Assembly: GCF_965655635.1 (NCBI RefSeq)
Contig: NZ_CBFHHE010000004.1
Span: forward strand, 1-64,000
Length of the DNA: 64,000 nt
Reading direction: 5' to 3'
Source: Nereida sp965655635
GTDB taxonomy: Bacteria > Pseudomonadota > Alphaproteobacteria > Rhodobacterales > Rhodobacteraceae
Shown: positions 1 to 9,188 of the stretch, piece by piece
How positions within the stretch are numbered: position 1 is the stretch's first letter
Layout of the letters: every line of letters begins with the position of its first letter
The notes under the pieces: model-generated
What the model was told of the DNA's origin: nothing
The model's database searches: none
Seen by the model: the letters and a program-made list of their open reading frames with translations, nothing else
Made by a program: the position numbers and the translations under genes

Positions 1-113
1 ATCTGGCCAGAGGCCCAGTTCATTTCAGCAATGGAGACTTCGCCGCAATCGGCCATAGCGGCCGTAGGCAGGCCAAGTCCTACAAATGCTGTCGCAAGTA
101 GTGTTTTTTTCAT
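1..113 (-). CDS. Glycine-betaine/choline-type ABC substrate-binding protein, N-terminal fragment (cut by window edge)
   Basis: Only the first 37 or so codons are in the window; the gene continues past base 1. The visible part is a Sec signal peptide (MKKTLLATAFVGL..., ending in AMA-D) followed by CGEVSIAEMNWAS. This closely matches the start of the protein encoded at 45160-46128 (CGDVSITEMDWAS), so the two genes are paralogues. The likely role is periplasmic binding of a quaternary amine for an OpuA/ProU-type importer. That role is inferred from the paralogue, since the ligand-binding part is not visible here. The ATG at 113-111 directly precedes the signal peptide. Confidence 0.75.
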   Translation of the reverse strand, partial: MKKTLLATAFVGLGLPTAAMADCGEVSIAEMNWASGQ

Positions 114-223
114 GTCTTTGTTCCCGTTGTTAAGCGCCAGACTTTTTTGCAAGTATTCTGGTCTGTGAGTGCGGAGAACTATGACACTGTTTTTTACACA
201 CGCAAGATTCGGTTTTCACACCG

Positions 224-799
224 TCAAACTTTAGTTGACCATATACGGTACCACCGCGAGACGAAAATCAGGGCCATGAGCAAGATAAATAGCCCCGTGA
301 CATCCCCAACAAGATAGCCCCCCGCCAAGGTCAGCCATGCCACATCAAGCTGGCCGCCATAGATGAAGGCGTGCCCCAACCCGTTACCAATTGACGCAAG
401 TGCGCCGGCAATCAAAATCAGTTGCCAATGAGAACGCAGCTCACTCTCGCTGTGACGTGTCCATGAGCGGAACACCAGACAAACGGCGAAAAAGCTAGCC
501 GTAATTGAGACAATAGAAGAGAAAATATCCTGCTCACTTCCCAGCACAAACGATTGATATGCCCACGTAATTATGTGGCCAGGCAGCAGGTAGAACAACG
601 CCTTCCATCCGAAAAGATAGATGGACAACAGCCGGACGCCATGGGGCAAAAACAAAAGGCTGATGTTCATTGGCAACCAATGAAAATACGCACCTTGGAC
701 GGGCATAACGAACAAAAAGGTTACAGCAAACAATGTGACATAGGCAAGGGTAACAACGAACACGGCCTCAATTTCAGCCTTTAGACCGATACTGCGCAT
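224..799 (-). CDS. Multipass membrane protein of unknown function
   Basis: This 191-residue protein is almost entirely hydrophobic. It has about five or six membrane segments separated by short charged loops (RSWTRHSESELRSHW around residues 112-126 is the main polar loop). The last part (GGYLVGDVTGLFILLMALIF) resembles the end of MASE1-type sensory membrane domains, but no output domain follows, so no function is assigned. The ATG at 799 has a good GGAG ribosome site 7 bases upstream. It lies upstream of, and co-directional with, the truncated binding protein at the window start, with a 110-base gap between them. Confidence 0.6.
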   Translation of the reverse strand: MRSIGLKAEIEAVFVVTLAYVTLFAVTFLFVMPVQGAYFHWLPMNISLLFLPHGVRLLSIYLFGWKALFYLLPGHIITWAYQSFVLGSEQDIFSSIVSITASFFAVCLVFRSWTRHSESELRSHWQLILIAGALASIGNGLGHAFIYGGQLDVAWLTLAGGYLVGDVTGLFILLMALIFVSRWYRIWSTKV

Positions 800-863
800 G
801 ACATTTCTCCTATCGCGTTTTGGCCCGATAGAGGTTTGAGCGGAGTGATGTCAAATTAAAACT

Positions 864-879
864 TTACGTACTGACGTAA
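864..879. promoter_or_regulatory. Inverted repeat TTACGT-ACTG-ACGTAA upstream of the membrane-protein gene
   Basis: A perfect 6+6 palindrome with a 4-base spacer lies about 65 bases upstream of the ATG at 799. It is a plausible repressor or activator site. The ACGT-containing arms are similar to those of the MerR-type site at 30769-30784, but the spacing differs, so the cognate regulator is unknown. Confidence 0.35.
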
Positions 880-946
880 GTGTCGCAGGTACGAATACAG
901 TGGTCTGCACGGAAAGTTGAGGGTGGGATACATGCTGGATAGGCGT

Positions 947-982
947 AAAAAAACCGCGCGCCCCAATGCGGAGCGCGCGGTT
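947..982 (-). terminator. Rho-independent terminator of icd
   Basis: A perfect 10-base stem (952-961 with 973-982, AACCGCGCGC) encloses an 11-base loop. On the minus strand it is followed by a run of T (947-953 read as A on the plus strand). It sits about 20 bases after the icd stop codon. Confidence 0.9.
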
Positions 983-1003
983 CTGCATACTTAATTTGCC
1001 TTA

Positions 1004-3193
1004 TTAGCCGATGATGCTGTTCAGGGCCGCTGAAGCGCGCATGACAGTTGCTGTTTTTGCAGGGTCCGTGTGGAAGTAACCACCAAGGTCCGCAGGGCTT
1101 CCTTGGGCTGCTGCGATTTCTGCAACGATCTGTGCTTCGTTCTCACGCAGGGCTTCTGCAATTGGTGCAAAATGTGCTGCAAGATCCGCGTCTGCGTCTT
1201 GTGCTGCCAGTGCTTCGGCCCAGTAACGGGCAAACCAGTAATGGCTATCGCGGTTATCCGGCTCGCCTACTTTGCGCGAAGGTGAGCGGTCGTTATCCAA
1301 GATGCCTTGGGTCGCTGCATCAACGGCTTGACCCAAAACGCGGGCCTTTTCGTTGCCCTTTGCATCCGCAAGGAACTGCAGGCTTTCACCCAATGCGCAG
1401 AATTCCCCAAGGCTATCCCAACGTAGATGGTTTTGCTCCATCAGCTGTTGAACGTGCTTGGGAGCAGAGCCGCCCGCACCGGTTTCAAACAGGCCGCCAC
1501 CGTTCATCAGTTTCACGATCGACAGCATTTTGGCAGAGGTTGCTAATTCAAGGATCGGGAACAAGTCCGTCAGGTAGTCGCGCAGCACGTTGCCGGTGAT
1601 GGCGATGCTGTTACGGCCTGCGGTGATGGTTTCGAGCGATGCGCGTGTTGCTTCGCGTGGTGCCATGATTTTGAACATGTCGCTGAGGCCGCGGGCCTCA
1701 AGGATTAGTTTCACATAAGCGATCAGCTCAGCGTCGTGTGCGCGGCTTTCGTCCAACCAGAAAATCGCCTCACAGCCTTCGGCCTTTTGACGGTCGATGG
1801 CCAGGTTCACCCAATCCTCGATTGGCGCTTGGCGCGCAGATGCAGAACGCCAGATGTCACCCGCTTCAACCGCGTGGCTGTGCAGCACAGTGCCGTCGGC
1901 CAGTACCATTTTTACCGTGCCCGCTTCAGGAATTTCAAAAGTGGTGGGGTGTGAGCCGTATTCCTCGGCTTTTTGAGCCATTAGGCCAATGTTTTGCACT
2001 GTGCCAGCCGTAGCTGGGTTCAGCTTGCCGTTGGCCTTAAAGAACTTGATCGTTTCGTCGTAAACTGGCGCATACGAGTTATCGGGGATCACGCAGTTTG
2101 CGTCGCTTTCAGCGCCATCAGGACCCCAGCCTTTGCCGCCAGCGCGGATCAAGGCGGGCATGGATGCATCGATGATGACATCAGAAGGCACGTGCAAGTT
2201 CGTGATGCCTTTATCGGAATCGACCATATACATTGGGGGACGGTCAGCCATGCACGCATCAATGTCAGCCATAATGGCCGGCTGGTCTTTGACGCAGGCC
2301 AACAAGTCACCCAAGCCAGAGTTTGGGTTCACGCCAAGCTCGGCCATTGCGGACCCGTGCTTTTCAAAAACGGGCGCCAAGAACGCCTTCACCGCGTGAC
2401 CAAAGATGATCGGGTCAGACACCTTCATCATCGTTGCTTTCATGTGCAACGAGAACAATGTGCCTTCGGCTTTTGTCTTTGCGATCTCATCCGCAAGAAA
2501 CGCATCAAGCGCGCGCGCACTCATGAAGGTTGCATCAACCACGGTGCCTTTAGGAAAGGACAGGCCGTCTTTCAGGACCGTTTCACCAGACGCAGTCTCA
2601 AGCACAATCTTCACATCCGCATCAGCGCTTAGGGTTGTTGAAACTTCGTTTGAGAAGAAGTCACCACCGCTCATCGCAGCGACGCGCGTTTTGCTGTCTG
2701 CGGTCCACTCGCCCATCCGGTGGGGGTTGTTTTGGGCGAATGCTTTAACCGCTTTGGCCGCACGACGATCTGAGTTGCCTTCGCGCAAAACGGGGTTCAC
2801 CGCAGACCCTTTGATACCGTCATATTTTGCGCGAACCGCAATTTCTTCGGGCGTGCTTGGTGTTTCTGGATAATCGGGCAGGGCATAGCCCTGGGATTGC
2901 AACTCTTTCACCGCCGCGACCAGTTGCGGCACGGATGCCGAGATGTTTGGCAGCTTGATTACGTTGGCATCGGGGGTTTTTACCAAACGGCCAAGTTCAG
3001 CCAAATCGTCTGACTGGCGTTGCTCTTCGCTGAGGTGCTCTGGGAACGTTGCCAAAATACGACCTGCGAGGCTGATATCCTTTGTGCCGACAGATACGCC
3101 TGCGGCCTTTGCAAATTTCTGGATGATCGGCAGGAAAGATGCGGACGCAAGTTCGGGCGCTTCGTCCACTGTTGTGTAGATAATGTCTGACAT
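1004..3193 (-). CDS. icd: NADP-dependent isocitrate dehydrogenase, monomeric type
   Basis: It oxidatively decarboxylates isocitrate to 2-oxoglutarate with NADP+ in the TCA cycle. The protein is 729 residues long, typical of the monomeric 80-kDa family and far longer than the roughly 400-residue homodimeric enzymes. Family-typical stretches include MSDIIYTTVDEAPELA at the start, KYDGIKGSAVNPVLREGNSD near residue 125 and GGLFETGAGGSAPKH near residue 590. Start: ATG with a GAGG-type site just upstream. It is monocistronic, with its own terminator. No defects are seen. Confidence 0.96.
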   Translation of the reverse strand: MSDIIYTTVDEAPELASASFLPIIQKFAKAAGVSVGTKDISLAGRILATFPEHLSEEQRQSDDLAELGRLVKTPDANVIKLPNISASVPQLVAAVKELQSQGYALPDYPETPSTPEEIAVRAKYDGIKGSAVNPVLREGNSDRRAAKAVKAFAQNNPHRMGEWTADSKTRVAAMSGGDFFSNEVSTTLSADADVKIVLETASGETVLKDGLSFPKGTVVDATFMSARALDAFLADEIAKTKAEGTLFSLHMKATMMKVSDPIIFGHAVKAFLAPVFEKHGSAMAELGVNPNSGLGDLLACVKDQPAIMADIDACMADRPPMYMVDSDKGITNLHVPSDVIIDASMPALIRAGGKGWGPDGAESDANCVIPDNSYAPVYDETIKFFKANGKLNPATAGTVQNIGLMAQKAEEYGSHPTTFEIPEAGTVKMVLADGTVLHSHAVEAGDIWRSASARQAPIEDWVNLAIDRQKAEGCEAIFWLDESRAHDAELIAYVKLILEARGLSDMFKIMAPREATRASLETITAGRNSIAITGNVLRDYLTDLFPILELATSAKMLSIVKLMNGGGLFETGAGGSAPKHVQQLMEQNHLRWDSLGEFCALGESLQFLADAKGNEKARVLGQAVDAATQGILDNDRSPSRKVGEPDNRDSHYWFARYWAEALAAQDADADLAAHFAPIAEALRENEAQIVAEIAAAQGSPADLGGYFHTDPAKTATVMRASAALNSIIG

Positions 3194-3349
3194 GAGAAAC
3201 CTCGCGAGTGTGATTTGTCATTTCCTTAGCGGATGAATCAGCGCGCGTCGACAGTATGCCGTTGTATACGGTCAAAATAATCGAGTGTTTTGACAAGTTT
3301 TTGCGAAATTAAGCCCTAATCCTGCGCAAGCGCGCGCCGTATCAGCGTG

Positions 3350-3976
3350 TCAGCCCAGTATCAGATCGCTTGGCGCACTATTTTGCATAACCATTTTGGC
3401 GTTCCTCATGTCGTTGTCCTGCACTTTGGCGCGGGCCTCATCGGGGGCGATGTCATAATTCGCCCACCGCTCCATCAGCCGCTTTTCAAGTACGTCCATC
3501 GGGGCTGAAATCGTTACGCTTAGAGTCCAGAACTGCCGCAATTGGTCCCAAGGTGCTGCGTTCAGCATCAGATAATTGCCCTCAACAATCACAAACTCGG
3601 CATGCTTCGGGATCAGTTGAGCACCCGCAACGGCGATATCGCGGGACCGATCAAAAACTGGCGCGTAAACTGTTTCTGTGCGGTTTGCGATCTGCGAAAT
3701 GAGATGCACAAAGCCATCCGCATCGAACGTCTCAGGGGCCCCTTTGCGCGCCAAAGTACCCGCCTTTTCAAGTACCGGGTTATCCAAATGAAAACCATCC
3801 ATCGGCACCAAAGTCGCCGTTTTTCCCATGGTGGTCAGCGATGCAACCAGAGCCTCCGCAACGGTCGATTTTCCCGAAGCAGGAGGGCCAGAAATTGCGA
3901 TAATATTTCGAGAGTCGCTCAGCCCAATTGCCCGCTTAGCTACGATTTTAGTGAAATAATCTGCGGTTTTGTCCAC
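3350..3976 (-). CDS. P-loop nucleoside/sugar kinase-like protein (uridine kinase / FrcK type)
   Basis: A 208-residue soluble protein with a Walker A motif GPPASGKST (about residues 30-38). A DGFHLDN segment (about 60) is typical of the pantothenate/uridine-kinase-like family, and FDADGF and PVFDRSRDIAV segments follow, then VIVEGNYLML. This combination matches proteins annotated as nucleoside triphosphate hydrolase or fructose-transport kinase FrcK. The substrate cannot be set from sequence alone, and no sugar transporter lies nearby. The start codon appears to be GTG (3976-3974); no earlier in-frame ATG is seen. Confidence 0.75.
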   Translation of the reverse strand: MDKTADYFTKIVAKRAIGLSDSRNIIAISGPPASGKSTVAEALVASLTTMGKTATLVPMDGFHLDNPVLEKAGTLARKGAPETFDADGFVHLISQIANRTETVYAPVFDRSRDIAVAGAQLIPKHAEFVIVEGNYLMLNAAPWDQLRQFWTLSVTISAPMDVLEKRLMERWANYDIAPDEARAKVQDNDMRNAKMVMQNSAPSDLILG

Positions 3977-4047
3977 TGTTTGATTTGCCTAGTGTCTGCG
4001 TTTTGCATCAGCAGTTTAGCGCGTGCAGTAGCTGTTGAGAAGCCAGT

Positions 4048-4425
4048 CTAAGCTTCTTCAAGCCTGTCGGTCGCTGGCGCTGGTGTGGGCGACAGGGCGG
4101 CAATGCGTACGTAGTCTTCGCCGCTTAGAGAAATCTCAAGGGCGGCAAGCGAAGGTGCGATTTGTTCGGCGTTTCGGGCGCTGATGATGGGTGCTGTGAC
4201 GCCGCGGTGATGTGCGCCCCATGCCACGGCCAGACTGGCTGGGCATGCCCCATTTCTTCTGCAAGGGCCGCAAGATCAGCAGCGGTTTGATACATCCATT
4301 CCTGACTGTAGCGGGCTGCATAACGCTCGTCTGTTGGCTTCATCGGCGGTGCCACCAAACTGCATGCAGCCAAAACAAAGCGGCGAAATGGGCGTGGCAT
4401 TTTGTGTGCTAAGGATGGGCGTCAT
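4048..4425 (-). pseudogene. Aldo/keto reductase remnant with internal deletion and frameshifts
   Basis: The 5' end reads MTPILSTQNATPISPLCFGC then MQFGG, a typical aldo/keto reductase N-terminus. The 3' end, in another frame, reads ASLAVAWGAHHRGVTAPIIS and continues as ARNAEQIAPSLAALE up to a TAG at 4050-4048; this is the cofactor-phosphate-binding C-terminus of the same family. In between only a short stretch (RYSQEWMYQTAADLAALAEE) remains, in a third register. About 120 codons survive of the usual 310-330, so the barrel core is missing and at least two frame changes are needed. The gene is clearly broken. Confidence 0.85.
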
Positions 4426-4583
4426 CTCAAATCGGGGGCCTGCGGTACGGTTTGGTGCTGTGGGGCGAAAGGTCAACACATCTTTGTACGTCGGGGCCGC
4501 GTTTCTGGCGAAGGTCACGCCCATCAAGTATATATTTTGCGATGCGAATTGCGCGCGCTTTACACGCTCGGTAAGCTTTGGAG

Positions 4584-5744
4584 ATGAACAGTTTTGATAG
4601 CACAAACACACGCGATGCACTGCGCCGCCTTTTTGAAGCAGGCGTAGATGCAGTGAAGGGTGAGCCCGCGGTTGCGCGTGCTTTTGCGCAGCGTTTTACG
4701 CAGGCGCCAGACCGCATTCTTGCCGTGGGCAAGGCCGCCTATGCGATGTATATGGGCCTGCCTGAGAATGTGCGCGCCTCTACACCCGCTTTGATTATTA
4801 CAAAGGATGGCCACGCGGACGGTGCACCTAATCTGCCGCATGTTGAGATACGCGAAGCCTCGCATCCGATGCCCTGCGCGCGGTCAATCGCTGCGGGGCA
4901 GGCGGCTTTGACTTTTGTCCAAGACTGCGCCCCTGATAGCCGTTTGTTGATGCTGGTGTCCGGCGGCGCGTCTGCGTTGGTCGAAGCGTTGCCAAGCGGG
5001 ATGAGTTTGGAAAGCCTCATGGAGCGGACGAAAATTGCGCTCTCAAACGGCAGCACCATCGGCCAAATTAACGCAGAACGTATCGCCCATTCGCGCATCA
5101 AAGGCGGTAAACTTTTGGCGGCATTTGCCGGACGGTGGGCGGACGTGCTGGCCATTTCCGATGTGCAAGGTGACGGGATTGATGTGATTGGCTCAGGCAT
5201 TGGTGCGTATGGTGGCGGCACGCTGCGTTATGGCTGCCATATAGTTGGGTCAAACGCAGTGGCGCGGGATGCTGCTGCGGCACAGGCCACGACTTTGGGG
5301 ATGCAAGTGCACCACAATGCGGAAACGCTTTATGGTGATATCAATGATGTCGCAGGCGATATTCTGGCGACCGTGGACAGCGGTGCAGTCCCTGCGGGGG
5401 TTTACATCTTTGGCGGCGAGCCTACGGTCCAACTGCCCGATAACCCAGGCGAGGGCGGGCGGAACCAAGGCCTTGCGCTTGAACTTGCGCGCCGCATTTC
5501 TGGACGAAGTGACCTGAGTATTCTGGTCGCGGGCACTGATGGTTCGGACGGGGTAAGTGCCGGTGCTGGCGCGATTGTGGATGGTCACAGTTTTGGCGCG
5601 GCTGATGGAGCGGAAGAGGCGATCTGCTTGGCGAACTCAGGCGCGTTTTTCCGCACCACTGGTGATCAATTGGTCACGGGTCCCACGGGGACAAATGTGA
5701 TGGATCTTGTGATCGTGCACCGTAAAACTACAGACGTAGGCTAG
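4584..5744 (+). CDS. Glycerate 2-kinase (MOFRL/DUF4147 family)
   Basis: It phosphorylates D-glycerate to 2-phosphoglycerate in glycerate/serine-cycle or hydroxypyruvate metabolism. It has the family layout: ILAVGKAA near residue 50, HPMP near 98, LLMLVSGGASALVE near 127, KGGKLL near 180, and the C-terminal MOFRL part GGEPTVQL...GGRNQGLALELA. The length is normal at about 386 residues. I chose ATG 4584; a TTG two codons upstream (4578) is an alternative. The gene faces away from the AKR pseudogene, and its promoter region is only about 150 bases. Confidence 0.88.
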   Translation: MNSFDSTNTRDALRRLFEAGVDAVKGEPAVARAFAQRFTQAPDRILAVGKAAYAMYMGLPENVRASTPALIITKDGHADGAPNLPHVEIREASHPMPCARSIAAGQAALTFVQDCAPDSRLLMLVSGGASALVEALPSGMSLESLMERTKIALSNGSTIGQINAERIAHSRIKGGKLLAAFAGRWADVLAISDVQGDGIDVIGSGIGAYGGGTLRYGCHIVGSNAVARDAAAAQATTLGMQVHHNAETLYGDINDVAGDILATVDSGAVPAGVYIFGGEPTVQLPDNPGEGGRNQGLALELARRISGRSDLSILVAGTDGSDGVSAGAGAIVDGHSFGAADGAEEAICLANSGAFFRTTGDQLVTGPTGTNVMDLVIVHRKTTDVG

Positions 5745-5772
5745 GGAGCGTTAGAGCGCGATATCCATCCTG

Positions 5773-6513
5773 TCAGTCCATGAAATAGCGGACGGTTGCC
5801 TCAAACTCGCGCGGCTTTTCGGCGTGTAGCCAATGCCCTGCATCCGGTAGTTTGGCGAATTTTGCGTCTGAAAAAAGCTCTTTGATGGCGGGGCGATGGG
5901 CTGGCGTGACATAGTCACTATTGGCGCCGCTTAAGAACAATGTGGGTCCGGTGAACGTCCCTTCTGTTTGCGGAAACCCGATGATCTTGTCCATCTCAAC
6001 CGCCAGCGTATCAAGGTTCAGCAGCCATTTTTGCGCCTTTACATCAACGCTTTGCGCAAGAAATGCGGCAACGGCTTTGTCGTCGATCGGAATATTTAGC
6101 GCCGAGCGGCTATCCACGTTCAAGTCTGTGGCCCGTGCGGCGTTCAGCACATCCATCTGCGTGTGCGTGTATGTCACGGGCGCGATGTCGGCGACCAAAA
6201 GGCGGTTCACTAGGGCAGGATACTGCAAGGCCATAACCATCGCAGCCTTTCCGCCCATGGAGTGGCCGACCACGTCGCCCTTGCCACCAAACTCGGTAAT
6301 CACTTCAGCCAAATCAGCGGCCATTTCCGGATAGCTGTGTGTTGCTGTGTGCGCACTTTCACCGTGGTTGCGCTGATCAATCACAACAACGCGGCGGCTG
6401 TCTGACAGACGCTTGGCAATGACGTTCCAGTTGCGCGCAGAGCCGAACAAGCCGTGCCCGATGAAAAGCGTTGGAAGGGCGGTTTCGTCGCCGTATACGA
6501 GGTGGTGTAACAT
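5773..6513 (-). CDS. Alpha/beta-fold hydrolase (YbfF/esterase-like)
   Basis: A 246-residue single-domain hydrolase. HGLFGSARNW near residue 18 forms the oxyanion region, GHSMGGKAAM near residue 88 carries the nucleophile Ser, and DAGHWLHAEKP near the C-terminus carries the catalytic His. This layout is that of small esterases such as YbfF; the substrate is unknown. A longer reading from 6606 is possible, but the family N-terminus (MLHHLVYGDE) starts at 6513. A divergent gene begins only 16 bases away. Confidence 0.82.
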   Translation of the reverse strand: MLHHLVYGDETALPTLFIGHGLFGSARNWNVIAKRLSDSRRVVVIDQRNHGESAHTATHSYPEMAADLAEVITEFGGKGDVVGHSMGGKAAMVMALQYPALVNRLLVADIAPVTYTHTQMDVLNAARATDLNVDSRSALNIPIDDKAVAAFLAQSVDVKAQKWLLNLDTLAVEMDKIIGFPQTEGTFTGPTLFLSGANSDYVTPAHRPAIKELFSDAKFAKLPDAGHWLHAEKPREFEATVRYFMD

Positions 6514-6529
6514 AGTATTCGGATACCCC

Positions 6530-6901
6530 ATGACCCCCCAAGATATCCAGCACAAAGCAGACGAAGTCGCATCCTTGCTGCGCGAGAAACTGTCTGTGCG
6601 CGGCAAAACTCTAGGCGATCAGCTTGGACGCAGCGGGGCGGTGCTTCCCCGGCGGGTCCGCGCAAAAGGGCGGTTGCTGGCTCACGCGGCGACGGTGGCA
6701 GAGCACCCGCAACTGGCAAAAAAAATCGATCCCGCGGCAGTGCTGCGCGCGCATTCCGAGGTGTGTTTTTATCTAAGCGAAATAAACCCACGCGACCGGC
6801 GCATGGGTTTTGTTCTTGTTATTTTGGGGCGCGTAACGTTTGCGCTTTTGATCACCGGTGCTGCCTTTGTGGGGCTGCTGGTGTGGCGCGGCAATGTTTA
6901 G
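6530..6901 (+). CDS. Small protein with C-terminal membrane anchor, unknown
   Basis: About 123 residues. The first 90 are soluble, basic and helical (ADEVASLLREKLSVRGKTL, then RRVRAKGRLLAHAATVAEHP). One membrane segment lies at the C-terminus (GFVLVILGRVTFALLITGAA and onwards). Roseobacter genomes commonly carry such short tail-anchored proteins next to glyA, but I do not recognise a named family. The ATG at 6530 has only a weak ribosome site. It is divergent from the hydrolase and convergent with glyA. Confidence 0.65.
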   Translation: MTPQDIQHKADEVASLLREKLSVRGKTLGDQLGRSGAVLPRRVRAKGRLLAHAATVAEHPQLAKKIDPAAVLRAHSEVCFYLSEINPRDRRMGFVLVILGRVTFALLITGAAFVGLLVWRGNV

Positions 6902-6926
6902 ATTGGCTCCGCGCCACAGGCTTTGA

Positions 6927-8222
6927 TCACAGGTTCGGGTAAATCGGGAACTGTGCGCAAAGTGCTTCGACTTTTGCCGCAACTGCTTTTTCCACGCCCC
7001 CGTTTCCGTCTGGTCCGTTTGCTGCTAGACCGTTCACGACCTCAACAATCAGGTCACCCACTTGGCGGAATTCAATTTCGGTAAAGCCGCGCGTTGTGCC
7101 CGCAGGTGTGCCCAAACGCAGACCGGATGTGACCATCGGCTTTTCTGGGTCAAACGGAATGCCATTTTTGTTGCAGGTGATATGAGCGCGCTCAAGTGCC
7201 TCTTCTGTGGTGTTGCCTTTAACGCCTTTGGGACGCAGGTCGACCAGCATCAGGTGCGTGTCGGTGCCACCGGTGATAATGTCCAACCCACCTTTGATGA
7301 GTTGATCTGCCAACGCTTGGGCGTTCTTGATCACTTGGGATTGGTAGCTTTGGAATTCGGGGCGCAGGGCCTCGCCAAATGCCACGGCTTTACCAGCGAT
7401 GACGTGCATCAGTGGGCCGCCTTGGATGCCGGGAAAGATCGCAGAGTTGAACTTTTTGGCCAAAGCCTCGTCGTTGGTCAGGATCATGCCGCCGCGTGGG
7501 CCGCGCAATGTTTTGTGTGTGGTCGTTGTGGCGGCGTGCGCGTGTGGGAACGGCGAGGGGTACAGACCCGTCGCAACCAGTCCTGCAAAGTGCGCCATGT
7601 CCACCAACAGATACGCGCCGACGCTGTCCGCGATTTCACGCATGCGGGCAAAATCAATGACCCGTGGAATGGCAGAGCCACCAGCGATGATCATGTCGGG
7701 GTTATGCTCGGTCGCAAGGCGCTGGACTTCATCGTAGTCCAGCAGATTGTCTTCTTTGCGCACACCGTACTGAACGGCGTTGAACCACTTGCCTGATTGG
7801 TTCGGGCGCGCGCCGTGGGTCAAGTGACCACCAGCGTCCAGCGACATCCCTAAAATAGTCGCACCCGGTGCAAGCAACGCCTGAAACACACCTTGGTTCG
7901 CCTGTGAGCCTGAGTTGGGCTGGACGTTTGCAAATCCGCAGCCGAACAGCTCTTTGGCGCGCTCAATTGCCAAGTTTTCTGCCACGTCCACGTGCTGGCA
8001 CCCACCGTAGTAGCGGCGGCCTGAATAGCCTTCGGCGTATTTGTTGGTCATCACGCCGCCTTGAGCTTCCATCACCGCTGCAGACACGATGTTTTCAGAG
8101 GCGATCAGCTCGATCTCGTTGCGCTGGCGGCCAAGCTCGGCCTGCATCGCAGCATAGAGAGCCGGATCGCGTGTCTCGAGGGTTTCTGTGAAAAATCCAT
8201 CATCACGGTGTGGGGCGTTCAT
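6927..8222 (-). CDS. glyA: Serine hydroxymethyltransferase
   Basis: A PLP enzyme interconverting serine and glycine with transfer of a one-carbon unit to tetrahydrofolate. The 431-residue length is standard. Visible signatures are LIASENIVS (residues about 40-48), the substrate region YAEGYSGRRYYGGC, and the PLP-lysine motif TTTTHKTLRGPRGG (Lys near 245). The start ATG has AAGGA upstream. The divergent spacer to nadK (8223-8420) contains short palindromic TTTCC/GGAAA elements (about 8283-8296), which may be regulatory. Confidence 0.97.
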   Translation of the reverse strand: MNAPHRDDGFFTETLETRDPALYAAMQAELGRQRNEIELIASENIVSAAVMEAQGGVMTNKYAEGYSGRRYYGGCQHVDVAENLAIERAKELFGCGFANVQPNSGSQANQGVFQALLAPGATILGMSLDAGGHLTHGARPNQSGKWFNAVQYGVRKEDNLLDYDEVQRLATEHNPDMIIAGGSAIPRVIDFARMREIADSVGAYLLVDMAHFAGLVATGLYPSPFPHAHAATTTTHKTLRGPRGGMILTNDEALAKKFNSAIFPGIQGGPLMHVIAGKAVAFGEALRPEFQSYQSQVIKNAQALADQLIKGGLDIITGGTDTHLMLVDLRPKGVKGNTTEEALERAHITCNKNGIPFDPEKPMVTSGLRLGTPAGTTRGFTEIEFRQVGDLIVEVVNGLAANGPDGNGGVEKAVAAKVEALCAQFPIYPNL

Positions 8223-8420
8223 GGCAGCATCCTTTTGGGTTAAGCACCGCGCGCGGGCGGTTTGGCGCTAAGTTAGCGTATGTTTCCTATCGGAAAAAGG
8301 CCCGTTTCCGTCATAATGGTAATGAAAGCGGTGACGAAAGGTCGCCATAGGCGGCTTGCGTTTCACATCGGCACAGGCGATGTCTTTACGCAACGTGCAT
8401 GAACCTAAAGGAAAACTCCC

Positions 8421-9188
8421 ATGGGGCAGCTTCCCAAAATCGCCTTTGCGGCAAGCGATACGCAGACCGCGCAGAGCGCGTTGGAGGTGTTAAGCGCGCG
8501 GTATGGCAATGCGGATCTGGGACAGGCCGAAGTGATTGTGGCCTTGGGCGGCGACGGTTTTATGCTGCAAACTTTGCACGCGACCCAGCACCTCGATACG
8601 CCCGTTTACGGCATGAACCGCGGCACTGTTGGCTTTTTGATGAACGAATATCACGCGGATGATTTGCCGTTTCGCCTTGCTGCGGCCGAAGAAGAGGTCA
8701 TCAACCCGCTGTCGATGATTGCAAAAACCGTTGACGGCACGGTCCACGAGGCATTGGCAATCAACGAGGTATCCCTGCTGCGTGCAGGTCCGCAAGCGGC
8801 CAAACTTCGGATTTATGTGGACGACAAACTGCGCATGAAAGAACTGGTGTGTGACGGGGCGCTTGTCTCGACGCCTGCGGGCTCAACGGCGTACAACTAC
8901 TCGGCTCACGGTCCGATTTTGCCAATCGGTTCGGATGTTTTGGCCCTGACGGCGATGGCGGCGTTCCGGCCGCGGCGCTGGCGCGGTGCGCTTTTGCCGA
9001 AGACGGCCAAGGTCCGCTTTGAGGTGGTCGACCCTGCCAAGCGCCCCGTGATGGCCGATGCAGACAGCCGAAGTGTGAACAATGTGGCCAGCGTGGAAAT
9101 CTACTCAGACCCTTCGATTGCGCACCGCATTCTGTTTGATCCCGGACACGGCTTGGAAGAACGGCTCATTCAGGAACAATTCGTATGA
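8421..9188 (+). CDS. nadK: NAD kinase
   Basis: It phosphorylates NAD+ to NADP+ in the cytosol. The 255-residue protein carries the GGDGFMLQ motif (about residues 41-48), YGMNRGTVGFLMN (about 62-74) and the STPAGSTAYNYSAHGPILP segment (about 151-169) that defines the family. The ATG follows AAAGGA. Its last codons overlap the downstream lipoprotein gene by 4 bases (ATGA), indicating translational coupling. Confidence 0.95.
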   Translation: MGQLPKIAFAASDTQTAQSALEVLSARYGNADLGQAEVIVALGGDGFMLQTLHATQHLDTPVYGMNRGTVGFLMNEYHADDLPFRLAAAEEEVINPLSMIAKTVDGTVHEALAINEVSLLRAGPQAAKLRIYVDDKLRMKELVCDGALVSTPAGSTAYNYSAHGPILPIGSDVLALTAMAAFRPRRWRGALLPKTAKVRFEVVDPAKRPVMADADSRSVNNVASVEIYSDPSIAHRILFDPGHGLEERLIQEQFV

